Assembly: GCF_052045245.1 (NCBI RefSeq)
Contig: NZ_JBQEON010000009.1
Span: forward strand, 117,524 to 181,523
DNA from: Burkholderia sp052045245
GTDB lineage: Bacteria > Pseudomonadota > Gammaproteobacteria > Burkholderiales > Burkholderiaceae
DNA length: 64,000 bases
Direction: 5' to 3'
The notes under the pieces are model-generated. The model worked only from the letters and a program-made list of their open reading frames with translations, did not search any database and was not told where the DNA came from. Position numbers and translations under genes: made by a program. Of the stretch, positions 26,396-36,234 are shown piece by piece; within the stretch, counting starts at the first letter, position 1, and each line of letters starts with the position of its first letter.

Positions 26396-27253
26396 TTGAG
26401 CACGACCCTTCTTTTCCATCCCACGCCCGACGCCGCGTACGGCTTCCCGAACGCTCGCCGGCTCGCGCACGTCGCGTCGCCGCACCAGCACATCGAGGTC
26501 TGGGAAACCCCGCAGCTCGGCCGTCTGTTTACGCTGGACGGCCGGCCGATGACGTCGGTCGGCGACGAATACGTGTACCACGAGTGCATGACGCACCCGG
26601 CCGCGCTCGCGCATCCGTGTCCGAAGAAGGCGCTCGTGCTCGGCGGCGGCGACGGCGGCGCCGCGCGCCAGTTGCTCAAGCACGCGTGCATCGAACGGAT
26701 CGTCGTCGCCGAGCTCGACGACGAAGTGGTCGGCATGGCGCGTCGCTATCTCGATGACGTGCACCAGGGCGCGCTCGACAACCCGCGCGTCGAGGTCGTG
26801 ATTGGCGACGCCGCACATTTCGTCACGTCGACCGTCGAGCATTTCGATCTCGTCGTGTTCGATCTCACGCCGCCCGATTCGCCGGCGGCCGGCCTCTATA
26901 CGCGCGAGTTCTATGCGCGGCTCAAGCGGATCCTCACACCGTGCGGCGCGATCTCGATCCATCTCGGTTCGCCGGTGTTCCACGCGGCGCGCATCGCCGC
27001 GCTGCTGGCCGACCTGCGCGCCAGCTTCGCGGTCGTCGATCCGCTGTCCGCGCATGTGCCGCTGTACGGCTCGCAATGGCTGATGGCGATCGCGAGCGAC
27101 ACGCTCGATGCGGCCGCGCTGTTCGCGCATGACGTCGACGAACGTCTCGCCGCGCGCCGGGTGCAGGGCCTGCGCTACTACGATGCGCGGCTTCATGCGG
27201 CCCTCTTTGCCCTGCCGTGCGCGCTGCGCGATACACTGGGCGTTCGCCGCTGA
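26396..27253 (+). CDS. speE: Spermidine synthase-like aminopropyltransferase
   Basis: 285 residues if started at TTG 26396; no ATG or GTG lies in a sensible place, and the homologous region begins LLFHPTPDAAYGF. Family motifs: an N-terminal beta domain with EVWETPQLGRLFTLDGRPMT, the S-adenosyl-binding motif GGGDGG (residues 83-88) and the catalytic-loop region FDLTPPDSPAAGLY. The reaction transfers aminopropyl from decarboxylated SAM to putrescine. No speD is nearby. The usual YHEM is YHEC here. It could also be a spermidine-synthase-like methyltransferase, but the motif set favours a genuine aminopropyltransferase. Confidence 0.82.
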   Translation: MSTTLLFHPTPDAAYGFPNARRLAHVASPHQHIEVWETPQLGRLFTLDGRPMTSVGDEYVYHECMTHPAALAHPCPKKALVLGGGDGGAARQLLKHACIERIVVAELDDEVVGMARRYLDDVHQGALDNPRVEVVIGDAAHFVTSTVEHFDLVVFDLTPPDSPAAGLYTREFYARLKRILTPCGAISIHLGSPVFHAARIAALLADLRASFAVVDPLSAHVPLYGSQWLMAIASDTLDAAALFAHDVDERLAARRVQGLRYYDARLHAALFALPCALRDTLGVRR

Positions 27254-27455
27254 GCTTCCGGGCACACGCATCGTTCCGCACGCCGGTCGCGATGTCGCGC
27301 GCGCCCGGCCCGCGACGCACCGGCCCGGAACGATTGGGGCACCCGCCGGCGTACCCGCTTGCCCGAGTTGCCCGGGGTGCCCATACCCGCCGAACCGCCA
27401 TGCATGGAACCGGAGTAGCCGCTCAAGCGCCAACCGTGTTCAACAGGAGATTTTC

Positions 27456-27872
27456 ATGACCGATCCACGTCCGGCCAACGTGCCTTGGTTGACGCCTTAT
27501 CTGGCCGTGCACAACGCGCCCGCGGCCATCGAGTTCTTCAAGGCCGCATTCGGCTTCGAGCTGCGCGACGTCCTCGACGAGGACGGCGCGATCATGCACG
27601 TCGAGATGACCTACCGCGGGCAGCTGATCGTGATGTTCGCGCCGGAAGGCGCGTTCGGCTCGATCGCGCTCACGCCGAAGAGTGCGCACGCAACCGCTCC
27701 GCAGTCGTTCTATCTGTATGTCGACGACGTCGACGCGACCTGGCAGCGCGCGCTCGACGCGGGCGCGAAATCACTGAGCGCGCCGCAGGACCAGTTCTGG
27801 GGCGACCGCTTCGCGCAGATCGAGGATCTCGACGGCTACCGCTGGGCGCTCGGGTGCCGCCTGGACGCATGA
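27456..27872 (+). CDS. VOC/PhnB-like (glyoxalase-fold) protein
   Basis: 138 residues, a single vicinal-oxygen-chelate domain: N-terminal WLTPYLAVHNAPAAIEFFKAAFGF and C-terminal WGDRFAQIEDLDGYRWAL, typical of the PhnB/YdaE-like group. H49-region (IMHVEM) and the late glutamate (QIEDLDG) occupy the positions of VOC metal ligands. ACAGGAGA precedes ATG. The exact reaction is unknown; members include isomerases, resistance proteins and dioxygenases. It overlaps (ATGA) a possible start of rsmE. Confidence 0.8.
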   Translation: MTDPRPANVPWLTPYLAVHNAPAAIEFFKAAFGFELRDVLDEDGAIMHVEMTYRGQLIVMFAPEGAFGSIALTPKSAHATAPQSFYLYVDDVDATWQRALDAGAKSLSAPQDQFWGDRFAQIEDLDGYRWALGCRLDA

Positions 27873-27889
27873 ACGGAGCCGCGATACAG

Positions 27890-28657
27890 ATGAGTGAAGC
27901 CACCACCACCGCGGCCGTGCCGCGCTTTTTCGTCGAAGCGGCGCTGCGCGCCGATGCGACGCTCGCGTTGCCGGCCGACGTCGCGCGTCACGCGCAGGTG
28001 CTGCGACTGCAGCCCGGCGACGCGCTCGCGCTGTTCGACGGCAGCGGCGGCCAGTATCGCGCGCGCATCGTCGAGATCGACAAGCGCAGCGCACTCGCGC
28101 AGATCGAAACGTTCGACCCGGCGGAAGCCGAGCCGCCCTATCGCGTGACGCTTGCGCAAGGCATCGCCGGCGGCGACAAGATGGACTGGGTGATCGAGAA
28201 AGCCGTCGAGCTCGGCGTCGCGGCGGTCGTGCCGCTGTCGACCGCACGCGGCGTCGTGAAGCTGTCCGGCGAGCGCGCGGACAAACGCGTCGCGCACTGG
28301 CGCGGTGTCGTGCGCGCGTCGTGCGAACAATGCGGCCGCAACCGCGTGCCCGACGTCGCGCCGGTACGCGGCTTCGGCGCATGGCTCGACACGCTGCCGG
28401 CCGCACCGGCCGATGGCGAGTTGCGGCTGCTGCTGTCGCCGCGCGCGAGCATCCCGTTCGCCTCGCTGCCCGACGCGCCGCCCGCGGCGGCCGTCACGCT
28501 GCTGATCGGGCCGGAAGGTGGGCTGTCGCCGGACGAGGAAAACGCGGCCCGCGCATACGGGTTCACCGCGCTGTCGCTTGGGCCCCGCGTGCTGCGCACC
28601 GAGACGGCTGGCGCGGCCGTGCTCGCGGCGCTGGCCGCGCGCTGGGGCGGCTGGTGA
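27890..28657 (+). CDS. rsmE: 16S rRNA m3U1498 methyltransferase
   Basis: 255 residues from ATG 27890 (family homology starts at PRFFVEA). An ATG at 27869, overlapping the VOC stop, would add seven residues. The N-terminal PUA-like domain is followed by a C-terminal SPOUT knot with LLIGPEGGLSPDEE and LGPRVLRTETA, the SAM-binding signatures of RsmE. It methylates U1498 in the decoding region of 30S subunits. It is probably co-transcribed with the VOC gene. Confidence 0.93.
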   Translation: MSEATTTAAVPRFFVEAALRADATLALPADVARHAQVLRLQPGDALALFDGSGGQYRARIVEIDKRSALAQIETFDPAEAEPPYRVTLAQGIAGGDKMDWVIEKAVELGVAAVVPLSTARGVVKLSGERADKRVAHWRGVVRASCEQCGRNRVPDVAPVRGFGAWLDTLPAAPADGELRLLLSPRASIPFASLPDAPPAAAVTLLIGPEGGLSPDEENAARAYGFTALSLGPRVLRTETAGAAVLAALAARWGGW

Positions 28658-28821
28658 TGCGCTGAGCATGCCGGGCAGCGGCTCGGCTCCGGCACTGCCC
28701 GAGCCGGACCGCTGCCGGAGCGCGACGTCACGCGCGGGCCCGGATCGCCGCACGATGGTTTGTTTTGGTGCTCCGGCGCGGCGGTTGCCGCCGTCGGGCC
28801 GACCGAGATTGTCCCGAAAAA

Positions 28822-28867
28822 CGGCGCCAGATGAAAGGCGAGTGTCAGAAAACGATGTCTGGCGCCG
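28822..28867. repeat. 10-bp inverted repeat with 26-base spacer
   Basis: Arms CGGCGCCAGA (28822-28831) and TCTGGCGCCG (28858-28867), perfectly complementary. It lies in the rsmE-barstar spacer, upstream of a bidirectional terminator. The central 26 bases are A-rich compared with their surroundings. Function unknown. Earlier in the same spacer (about 28673-28715) is another long imperfect GC-rich hairpin that may form the rsmE transcript end. Confidence 0.75.
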
Positions 28868-28890
28868 GCCGGCCTGCGCCGCGCGGACGC

Positions 28891-28919
28891 AAAAAAGCCC
28901 GCACGAGGCGGGCTTTTTT
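28891..28919. terminator. Bidirectional rho-independent terminator
   Basis: Perfect 12-bp stem AAAAAAGCCCGC (28891-28902) with GCGGGCTTTTTT (28908-28919), five-base loop. A/T tails on both sides serve both rsmE (plus) and the barstar gene (minus). Confidence 0.93.
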
Positions 28920-28951
28920 GCCAAACCGGCCGTAGCCGACGGATGCGCGGC

Positions 28952-29515
28952 TTACGCGAACGAATAGAACACGCGGAACGCGACCTTGCGCTCGCCCCAG
29001 AACTCGGCGGCTTCGCGGAACACGTCGAGCAGCGTCTCGCGCCCTTCCTTGTCGAACTTCTGCGCGATCGGCAGCCCTTCGAGGACGATCACGAAACCGG
29101 GCTGCGCACCGGCCTTCGCGACGAGATCGGTCAGGCAGTCGTACAGCGCGTCGTAGTTCTTCCCGAAATGTTTCGGAAACAGGAACGACGTCGCGATCGT
29201 CTCCATCACTTCCTGCTTCGACTGCGCGGCACCGCAATACGCGTACAGGAAATGCTGGCCGAGCCGACCGGCTTCGTCGGCGAGATCCTGCACGCGGAAC
29301 GCGCGGATCGACTGCACGAGATTGGGTCGCACGGTCGTGAAAAGGCTCATAGGCTCCTCGTTCGATGAAAGCCCGGGTTCGGCTTCCTGTTGCTCCGGCG
29401 CGCCGCCGGCCTGTGCCGCCGCGTTCAGTTCGATCACGCGCTGAAACAGATTGCCGTCGCCGGCCGCGAACAGTTCCGCCGCCGCCGTATCGTGCGCGTA
29501 GATGGAGTCGCTCAT
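28952..29515 (-). CDS. Barstar-family ribonuclease inhibitor
   Basis: 187 residues from ATG 29515. The C-terminal half (about residues 70-180) is a barstar domain: KHFGKNYDALYDCLTDL is the helix that plugs the active site of barnase-type RNases in the classical complex. The N-terminal 55 residues are an acidic, Ala/Glu-rich extension. A second possible start, ATG 29350 (132 residues), has AGGAG only three bases before it. The gene begins 16 bases after the stop of the secreted RNase gene, so the immunity protein is co-expressed and stays in the cytoplasm. Confidence in function is high, in the start moderate. Confidence 0.9.
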   Translation of the reverse strand: MSDSIYAHDTAAAELFAAGDGNLFQRVIELNAAAQAGGAPEQQEAEPGLSSNEEPMSLFTTVRPNLVQSIRAFRVQDLADEAGRLGQHFLYAYCGAAQSKQEVMETIATSFLFPKHFGKNYDALYDCLTDLVAKAGAQPGFVIVLEGLPIAQKFDKEGRETLLDVFREAAEFWGERKVAFRVFYSFA

Positions 29516-29531
29516 GCCATTCGTCCCGAAG

Positions 29532-29963
29532 TCATTCAACAATACGTTTAAAACTGTTGTAGTGGTCGTCCGTGTAATAACAGTTGTCGACCCGGCGCAA
29601 CGGCCCGCCACAGACGATCCGGCGCGCGCCGCGATTGCGTGCGCGTGGCGTCGGCACCGTGTACTCGTGGTAGAAGCCGCGCTTCGCCTTCGGCAGGATC
29701 CGCTCGCGGTTGCCGAAGACGACGCCGTCTTTCTCGTACGGATAGGGGCCACCGGCGCCGATCAGACCGAGCGTGGTCACGGCCTCGCGCGGCAGGCGGG
29801 CGGTCGGGATCGTATCGACCCCGCCGACGGCCAGGTCGGCCGAAACGGCCTGCCGTGCGTAAGCGGCGGAAACCAGACTGCCCGTCGGTGTGCCGACGAT
29901 ACCCATCGCGAACATCGCGAAGACGGACGCGAGCGCGCCGTTGCGGAGCCACTTGCGTGCCAT
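29532..29963 (-). CDS. Secreted guanyl-specific ribonuclease (RNase Sa/barnase family)
   Basis: 143 residues. The N-terminal signal peptide (about residues 1-37, cleavage near AYA-RQ) targets export. The mature part closely follows Streptomyces RNase Sa: LP-x-EA-x-TL-x-LI, PYPYEKDGVVFGNRE, then the catalytic triad E100 in YHEYTVPTP, R115 in RGARRI and H134 in TDDHY. C118 and C128 may form a disulfide. It cleaves RNA 3' of guanosine. The next gene encodes a barstar-like inhibitor, so this is a nuclease-immunity pair usable as an antibacterial or RNA-scavenging exoenzyme. No type VI or contact-dependent secretion domain is attached. Confidence 0.92.
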   Translation of the reverse strand: MARKWLRNGALASVFAMFAMGIVGTPTGSLVSAAYARQAVSADLAVGGVDTIPTARLPREAVTTLGLIGAGGPYPYEKDGVVFGNRERILPKAKRGFYHEYTVPTPRARNRGARRIVCGGPLRRVDNCYYTDDHYNSFKRIVE

Positions 29964-30106
29964 GAACCAGGGTTCCCGCTGTTAAATCAAGTAGTTGACG
30001 ACCATCCAAAGGCGTTAGCGTAGCGCTATTGTCCGCGCGAATCAATGTTCGTTTGGGAATCGAAAGGCTGACGCCGCACGGAATCGCGCATTTTTTACCG
30101 AAATAA

Positions 30107-30135
30107 GACTACATTTATCTTGCATGAGATAGAAT
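30107..30135 (+). promoter_or_regulatory. Candidate promoter of the small RNA
   Basis: -10 TAGAAT (30130-30135) in an AT-rich patch, with a weak -35 (GACTAC, 30107-30112) at 17 bases. Transcription would begin near 30139-30143, exactly where the first long stem of the RNA starts. Confidence 0.45.
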
Positions 30136-30138
30136 ACG

Positions 30139-30278
30139 GGCGGCATCTCTCGCATGGCAAGACCCTGCCTCCTTGCCGCGCTCACTACCCGGAGTGGAGA
30201 GATGCTGCTGTTGCTTATGGGAAGCGCGTGTGCGCCCTGCCCGACGGCGTGCCCATTGCGGGCACGCCTCTTTTTGCT
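30139..30278 (+). ncRNA. Candidate small RNA with three-way junction
   Basis: About 140 nt. A 13-pair closing stem (30139-30151 with 30197-30209; core GCATCTCTC/GAGAGATGC, two G-U pairs) encloses two hairpins: GGCAAG/CTTGCC (30156-30161, 30172-30177) and CACT/AGTG (30183-30186, 30193-30196). A third hairpin, GCGC-GTGT-GCGC (30224-30235), and a strong terminator (30246-30275) follow. A plausible promoter lies just upstream. It is not the leader of any gene: the next gene downstream is maeB on the opposite strand. It does not show the 4.5S RNA tip sequence or an obvious 6S RNA shape. No long reading frame inside has a ribosome-binding site. Confidence 0.6.
30246..30275 (+). terminator. Terminator of the small RNA
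   Basis: Perfect nine-base stem GGCGTGCCC (30246-30254) with GGGCACGCC (30260-30268), five-base loop, followed by TCTTTTTGCTTTTG. Confidence 0.9.
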
Positions 30279-30299
30279 TTTGTTTACAATTTCGCCCGC

Positions 30300-30330
30300 C
30301 GCGCGGCCCCGGTTCGACCGGTGCCGCGCG
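30300..30330 (-). other. Hairpin at the maeB 3' end
   Basis: CGCGCGGC (30300-30307) pairs with GCCGCGCG (30323-30330), with an inner CCGG/CCGG stem. It lies 20 bases after the maeB stop. It has no T-run on the minus strand and is probably a weak terminator or mRNA-stabilising hairpin. Confidence 0.5.
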
Positions 30331-30349
30331 TTCGTCTTGCGCCCGGGGT

Positions 30350-32650
<2,301 letters not shown>

Positions 32651-32830
32651 GTGTCTCTTGACGGGCGGATTAGAATAACTGTTCGACGGCATTGTAGCGC
32701 CAATCGAAGGCCGCCAGACCGGCGATTCGGGTGCAACAGCCGCGACAAAAATGGGCCGAACGGTGCGGGAACGGCGCCGTTCGCCTCGTACAATGCCGTT
32801 CCCTTCCACCGCTTTCCGGGTCCGTCCGCC

Positions 32831-33829
32831 GTGCCAGCCGCCTTGTCCGAGTTTTCGCTGATCGATCGCTTCTTCGCGCGCCGCGCAGCCCGGGGGGCGC
32901 GTGCGTCGACGCTCGGCATCGGGGACGACTGCGCGCTGGTCGCGCCGCGATCCGGGAAATTGCTGGCCATTTCGACCGACATGCTGGTCGAAGGCCGCCA
33001 TTTCTTCCCCGATGTCGCGCCCGACGCGCTCGGCCACAAGACCCTCGCGGTCAACCTGTCGGATCTCGCCGCGATGGGCGCCGAGCCGCGCGCGTTCACG
33101 CTCGCGTGCGCGCTGCCGCGCGCCGACGCCGCCTGGCTCGAGGCGTTCAGCAACGGCCTGTTCGCGCTCGCCGAGCGGTTCGGCTGCGAGCTGATCGGCG
33201 GCGACACGACGAGCGGGCCGCTGAACCTGTGCGTGACCGTGTTCGGCGAAGTCGCGCCCGATGCGGCGCTGCGACGCGATGCCGCGCGCGACGGCGACGA
33301 CGTATGGATCTCCGGCACGCTCGGCGATGCCCGCGCGGGGCTCGGGCTCGCGCGCGGCGAATGGACCGCCGGCGCGGCCGAAGCCGCCGCGTTCCAGCAG
33401 GCGCTCGAGCGTCCGGAGCCGCGCATCGCGCTCGGTCTCGCGCTCGCGGGCGTCGCGCATGCGGCGCTCGACCTCTCAGACGGCCTCGCCGGCGACCTGC
33501 AACACATCCTGACCCGCTCGAACGTGCGCGCCGACATCGATGCCGACGCGGTGCCGCGCTCGGCCGCGCTCGCGACGCTGCCGCCCGACGTGCAGCGCCG
33601 CTGCACGCTGGCCGGCGGCGACGACTACGAACTGTGCTTCACCGCACCGGCCGCGGCCCGCGCGGCGGTCGATGCGGCGGGCGCGAGCGCCGGCGTCCGA
33701 GTCACGCGAGTCGGTACAATACATGCGTTGTCCTCGCCGTCGGAACAGCCCGCGATCGCGTGGCGCGACGCCGTCGGCGCGCCCCTGACTCTCACGTTGC
33801 ACGGTTTCGACCACTTCCATGCAGACTGA
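32831..33829 (+). CDS. thiL: Thiamine-monophosphate kinase
   Basis: 332 residues from GTG 32831; the family start LSEFSLIDRFF follows within five residues. Motifs are GIGDDCA, STDMLVEGRHF, GGDTTSGP, DLSDGLAGD and GGDDYELCFT, all typical of ThiL in the PurM/ATP-dependent AIRS-kinase superfamily. It phosphorylates TMP to thiamine diphosphate, the cofactor of the transketolase encoded upstream. A -10-like TACAAT (32789-32794) lies just before the start. The stop overlaps pgpA by 11 bases. Confidence 0.94.
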   Translation: MPAALSEFSLIDRFFARRAARGARASTLGIGDDCALVAPRSGKLLAISTDMLVEGRHFFPDVAPDALGHKTLAVNLSDLAAMGAEPRAFTLACALPRADAAWLEAFSNGLFALAERFGCELIGGDTTSGPLNLCVTVFGEVAPDAALRRDAARDGDDVWISGTLGDARAGLGLARGEWTAGAAEAAAFQQALERPEPRIALGLALAGVAHAALDLSDGLAGDLQHILTRSNVRADIDADAVPRSAALATLPPDVQRRCTLAGGDDYELCFTAPAAARAAVDAAGASAGVRVTRVGTIHALSSPSEQPAIAWRDAVGAPLTLTLHGFDHFHAD

Positions 33830-34364
33830 CCCGACGACCGCGCCCCCCGCGGCCACGCCCGGCGCCGAACGGAACGTGCCGCGGCGCGCCACCGCGCGCT
33901 TCATGCTGTCGCACCCGGCGCACATCGTGTCGCTCGGCTTCGGCAGCGGGCTCGCGCCGTTCATGCCCGGCACGTTCGGCTCGCTGTTCGGCTGGCTGTC
34001 GTTCGTCGTGCTCAACCGCTACCTGACGGTGCCCGAATGGTGGGCGCTGATCGCGGCCGGGTTCGTCGCCGGCACGTGGATCACCGGCTTCACCGCGCGC
34101 AGGATGGGCACGACCGATCCGGGCCCCGTCGTCTGGGACGAAATCGTCGCGATCTGGCTCGTGATGCTGTTCGTCACGCCCGCGACCTTCGTCGGCCAGC
34201 TGTGGGCGTTCGTCGTGTTCCGCTGCTTCGACATGCTCAAGCCGCCGCCGATCCGCTATTTCGACCGGCGTGTGAAAGGCGGCCTGGGCATCATGGTCGA
34301 CGACCTGATCGCCGCGTTCATGACGTTGCTCGTGATCGCGCTCTGGCGCTCCGTCGTCGGCTGA
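33819..34364 (+). CDS. pgpA: Phosphatidylglycerophosphatase A
   Basis: 181-residue inner-membrane enzyme that dephosphorylates phosphatidylglycerol phosphate. The PgpA signatures are present: LGFGSGLAPFMPGTFGSL, then VVWDEIVAIW and the FRCFDMLKPPPI segment, with three to four hydrophobic spans. It overlaps the end of thiL by 11 bases (translational coupling), the thiL-pgpA order seen in many proteobacteria. Confidence 0.94.
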   Translation: MQTDPTTAPPAATPGAERNVPRRATARFMLSHPAHIVSLGFGSGLAPFMPGTFGSLFGWLSFVVLNRYLTVPEWWALIAAGFVAGTWITGFTARRMGTTDPGPVVWDEIVAIWLVMLFVTPATFVGQLWAFVVFRCFDMLKPPPIRYFDRRVKGGLGIMVDDLIAAFMTLLVIALWRSVVG

Positions 34365-34395
34365 CCGATTTCCCGACTCCCGTTTCCCGACGCGC

Positions 34396-34896
34396 ATGCC
34401 AACCGATTCCGTCGTCCATCAGCTTGCGATCCGCGCAGGCAACAAGCTGCGTGACGAGCACCTGTCGCTCGCCACCGCCGAATCCTGCACGGGCGGCATG
34501 ATCGCCGCCGCGATCACCGACATCTCCGGCAGCAGCCAGTGGTTCGAGCGCGGCTTCGTCACCTACTCGAATCAGGCCAAGATCGACATGATCGGCGTGC
34601 CGCACGACCTGATCGACAAGCACGGCGCCGTCAGCGAACCGGTCGCGCGCGCGATGGCCGAGGGCGCGCTGCGCAACAGCCGCGCGCAGGTCGCGCTGTC
34701 CGTCACCGGCATCGCCGGCCCGGCGGGCGGCAGCGAGAAGAAGCCGGTCGGCACCGTGTCATTCGCGTGGAGCAACCGGCTGCATACCGACGTCGAAACC
34801 CGGGTGTTCAAGGGCGACCGCGAGCAGATCCGCACGCAGGCGGCCGCGCATGCGCTGCGCGGGCTGCTGACGCTGCTCGACGAACGCGAAGGCTGA
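34396..34896 (+). CDS. pncC: Nicotinamide-nucleotide amidase (CinA C-terminal type)
   Basis: 166-residue stand-alone CinA_C domain that deamidates NMN to NaMN in pyridine-nucleotide salvage. Motifs are LATAESCTGGMI (residues about 25-36), the FVTYSNQAK loop and SVTGIAGPAGG. The length equals the E. coli YgaD/PncC type rather than full CinA. It is 31 bases after pgpA and is the last gene of thiL-pgpA-pncC. Confidence 0.92.
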   Translation: MPTDSVVHQLAIRAGNKLRDEHLSLATAESCTGGMIAAAITDISGSSQWFERGFVTYSNQAKIDMIGVPHDLIDKHGAVSEPVARAMAEGALRNSRAQVALSVTGIAGPAGGSEKKPVGTVSFAWSNRLHTDVETRVFKGDREQIRTQAAAHALRGLLTLLDEREG

Positions 34897-34912
34897 ACCG
34901 CCCACGCAACCG

Positions 34913-34933
34913 GCGGGGCGGCCAGCGCCCCGC
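34913..34933. other. Hairpin between convergent pncC and pchP
   Basis: GCGGGGCG (34913-34920) pairs with CGCCCCGC (34926-34933), five-base loop, no T-run. It lies in the 42-base convergent spacer and is probably a shared transcript-end structure. Confidence 0.5.
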
Positions 34934-34938
34934 CCCGC

Positions 34939-35997
34939 TTACTGGATCGCGTCGGGCTTCACGACGATCCAGTTCCGGTCCGCCGTGACCGGCAGGCCGA
35001 GCGCCTTCTGCCGTGCGGCCGATTCGTCCGACCACGCGCGGATCTGCGCCATCTGCTTGTCCTTCTTGTTCACCCACACGCGCACGCCGCCGCGCGCGAC
35101 GTCGGTCGCATTCAGCAGCATGTAGCCGTCGGACGCCGGTGTGTCGCCCGCGACCAGCACCGGCTTCTTCCACTGGTCGATCCAGCCGACGATCGAGCCG
35201 AGCTTGCCTTCGTACCACGTCATCGGGTTCATCAGGAACGGCGTGATCACGAGGTTGCGGTTCGCCGCCTCGTCGTACTTGCCGGCCTTGATCTGCAGCC
35301 GCGACGTGGTCAGCGCGCCCGTCGCCGGATTGCGCAGCAGCGTCGTCACGCCGATCACGTTCTGCGGCTTCACGTTGTAGCCGTACTTCGGATCGGCCAG
35401 CACGAGCCGCGCGAGCTCCTCGTGCGCGGCCGTCATCACGTAGACCTCGATCCCGTTCTCGCGCAGCGCGTTGTACAGCTCCTGCATCCCGCGGAAGAAG
35501 CGCGGCGGGTTCGCGGTACCGTCGACGACCTTGTCGCCCTGCCAGTAACGGATCGGCACCGGCTTGCCGTCGGCGAGCATCGCGTCGACGTGGCGCTTCA
35601 GGTCCGCCAGCGACAGCCCCGCGAACGCCTGCGCGATCCACGGGTAGCAGACCAGGTCGTCGATCTCGCAGAGCCGGTAGTAGTAGCTCGTCAGCGACTC
35701 TTTGTAGTCAGCGGAATCCTTGAACGGAATCAGCTTCAGCGACGGATCGAGCGAGTCGCGCGTGAGCACGCCATGGTTCTCGAGATACGGCAGCAGCGAT
35801 TCCTCGAGGTCGTAGCGATAGGTCGTGTTGTCGGCGTCGAACACCGCGTAGTCGCCGCGATGCGCATGCTCGGCAATCATCGCGTTCAGCGCCTTCGCGC
35901 TCTCGGCCGGCCAGTGCGACAGGTCCGCCGCGTGGGCGAACGACATGCACAACGACGCGGCAAGCGCGCTCAGGAGATGGCGGGACAGCTTGGGCAT
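34939..35997 (-). CDS. pchP: Phosphorylcholine phosphatase-like HAD hydrolase
   Basis: 352 residues. The signal peptide (about 1-23, ending AHA) indicates a periplasmic protein. HAD motif I, FDADNTTY (nucleophile D54, acid D56), is the DxDNT form characteristic of PchP of Pseudomonas, and the conserved later motif VAGDTPASDGYML fits the motif III/IV region. PchP frees choline from phosphorylcholine so that choline/betaine can be taken up. GGGAG precedes ATG by seven bases. No choline genes are adjacent, so the substrate is inferred from family similarity. Confidence 0.8.
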   Translation of the reverse strand: MPKLSRHLLSALAASLCMSFAHAADLSHWPAESAKALNAMIAEHAHRGDYAVFDADNTTYRYDLEESLLPYLENHGVLTRDSLDPSLKLIPFKDSADYKESLTSYYYRLCEIDDLVCYPWIAQAFAGLSLADLKRHVDAMLADGKPVPIRYWQGDKVVDGTANPPRFFRGMQELYNALRENGIEVYVMTAAHEELARLVLADPKYGYNVKPQNVIGVTTLLRNPATGALTTSRLQIKAGKYDEAANRNLVITPFLMNPMTWYEGKLGSIVGWIDQWKKPVLVAGDTPASDGYMLLNATDVARGGVRVWVNKKDKQMAQIRAWSDESAARQKALGLPVTADRNWIVVKPDAIQ

Positions 35998-36180
35998 GGC
36001 GTCGCTCCCTTTCTTGACATTTTGGTTACGGATCGATGACAAACGGCAGCATCGCGCGAACAAATTGCCGACATGCGGTACGGAAGCGACGGGAAGTTGT
36101 CGGCGCGCGCCAGCGCGGGGAGGCCAAGCGAGGGAACGGGAGGAGACAGCGCCAGCCCGCGTGCGCGGGGCCGGTGCCAA

Positions 36181-36204
36181 CCGCCCGGCCAGGCGGCCGG
36201 GCGG
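36181..36204 (-). other. Hairpin downstream of pyrF
   Basis: Perfect ten-base stem CCGCCCGGCC (36181-36190) with GGCCGGGCGG (36195-36204), four-base loop, 30 bases after the pyrF stop. On the minus strand it is followed by only TT, so it is a weak or factor-assisted terminator. Confidence 0.55.
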
Positions 36205-36234
36205 CGTGATGCGATACGGTGTCGTGCGATTCGA

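Noticed and set aside
30139..30278. 4.5S (SRP) or 6S RNA
   Set aside because: The SRP tip with its GGTC..GGAAG..AGCAGC-type loop is absent, and the fold is a three-way junction rather than the long single 6S hairpin with a central bubble. Kept as an unnamed candidate.
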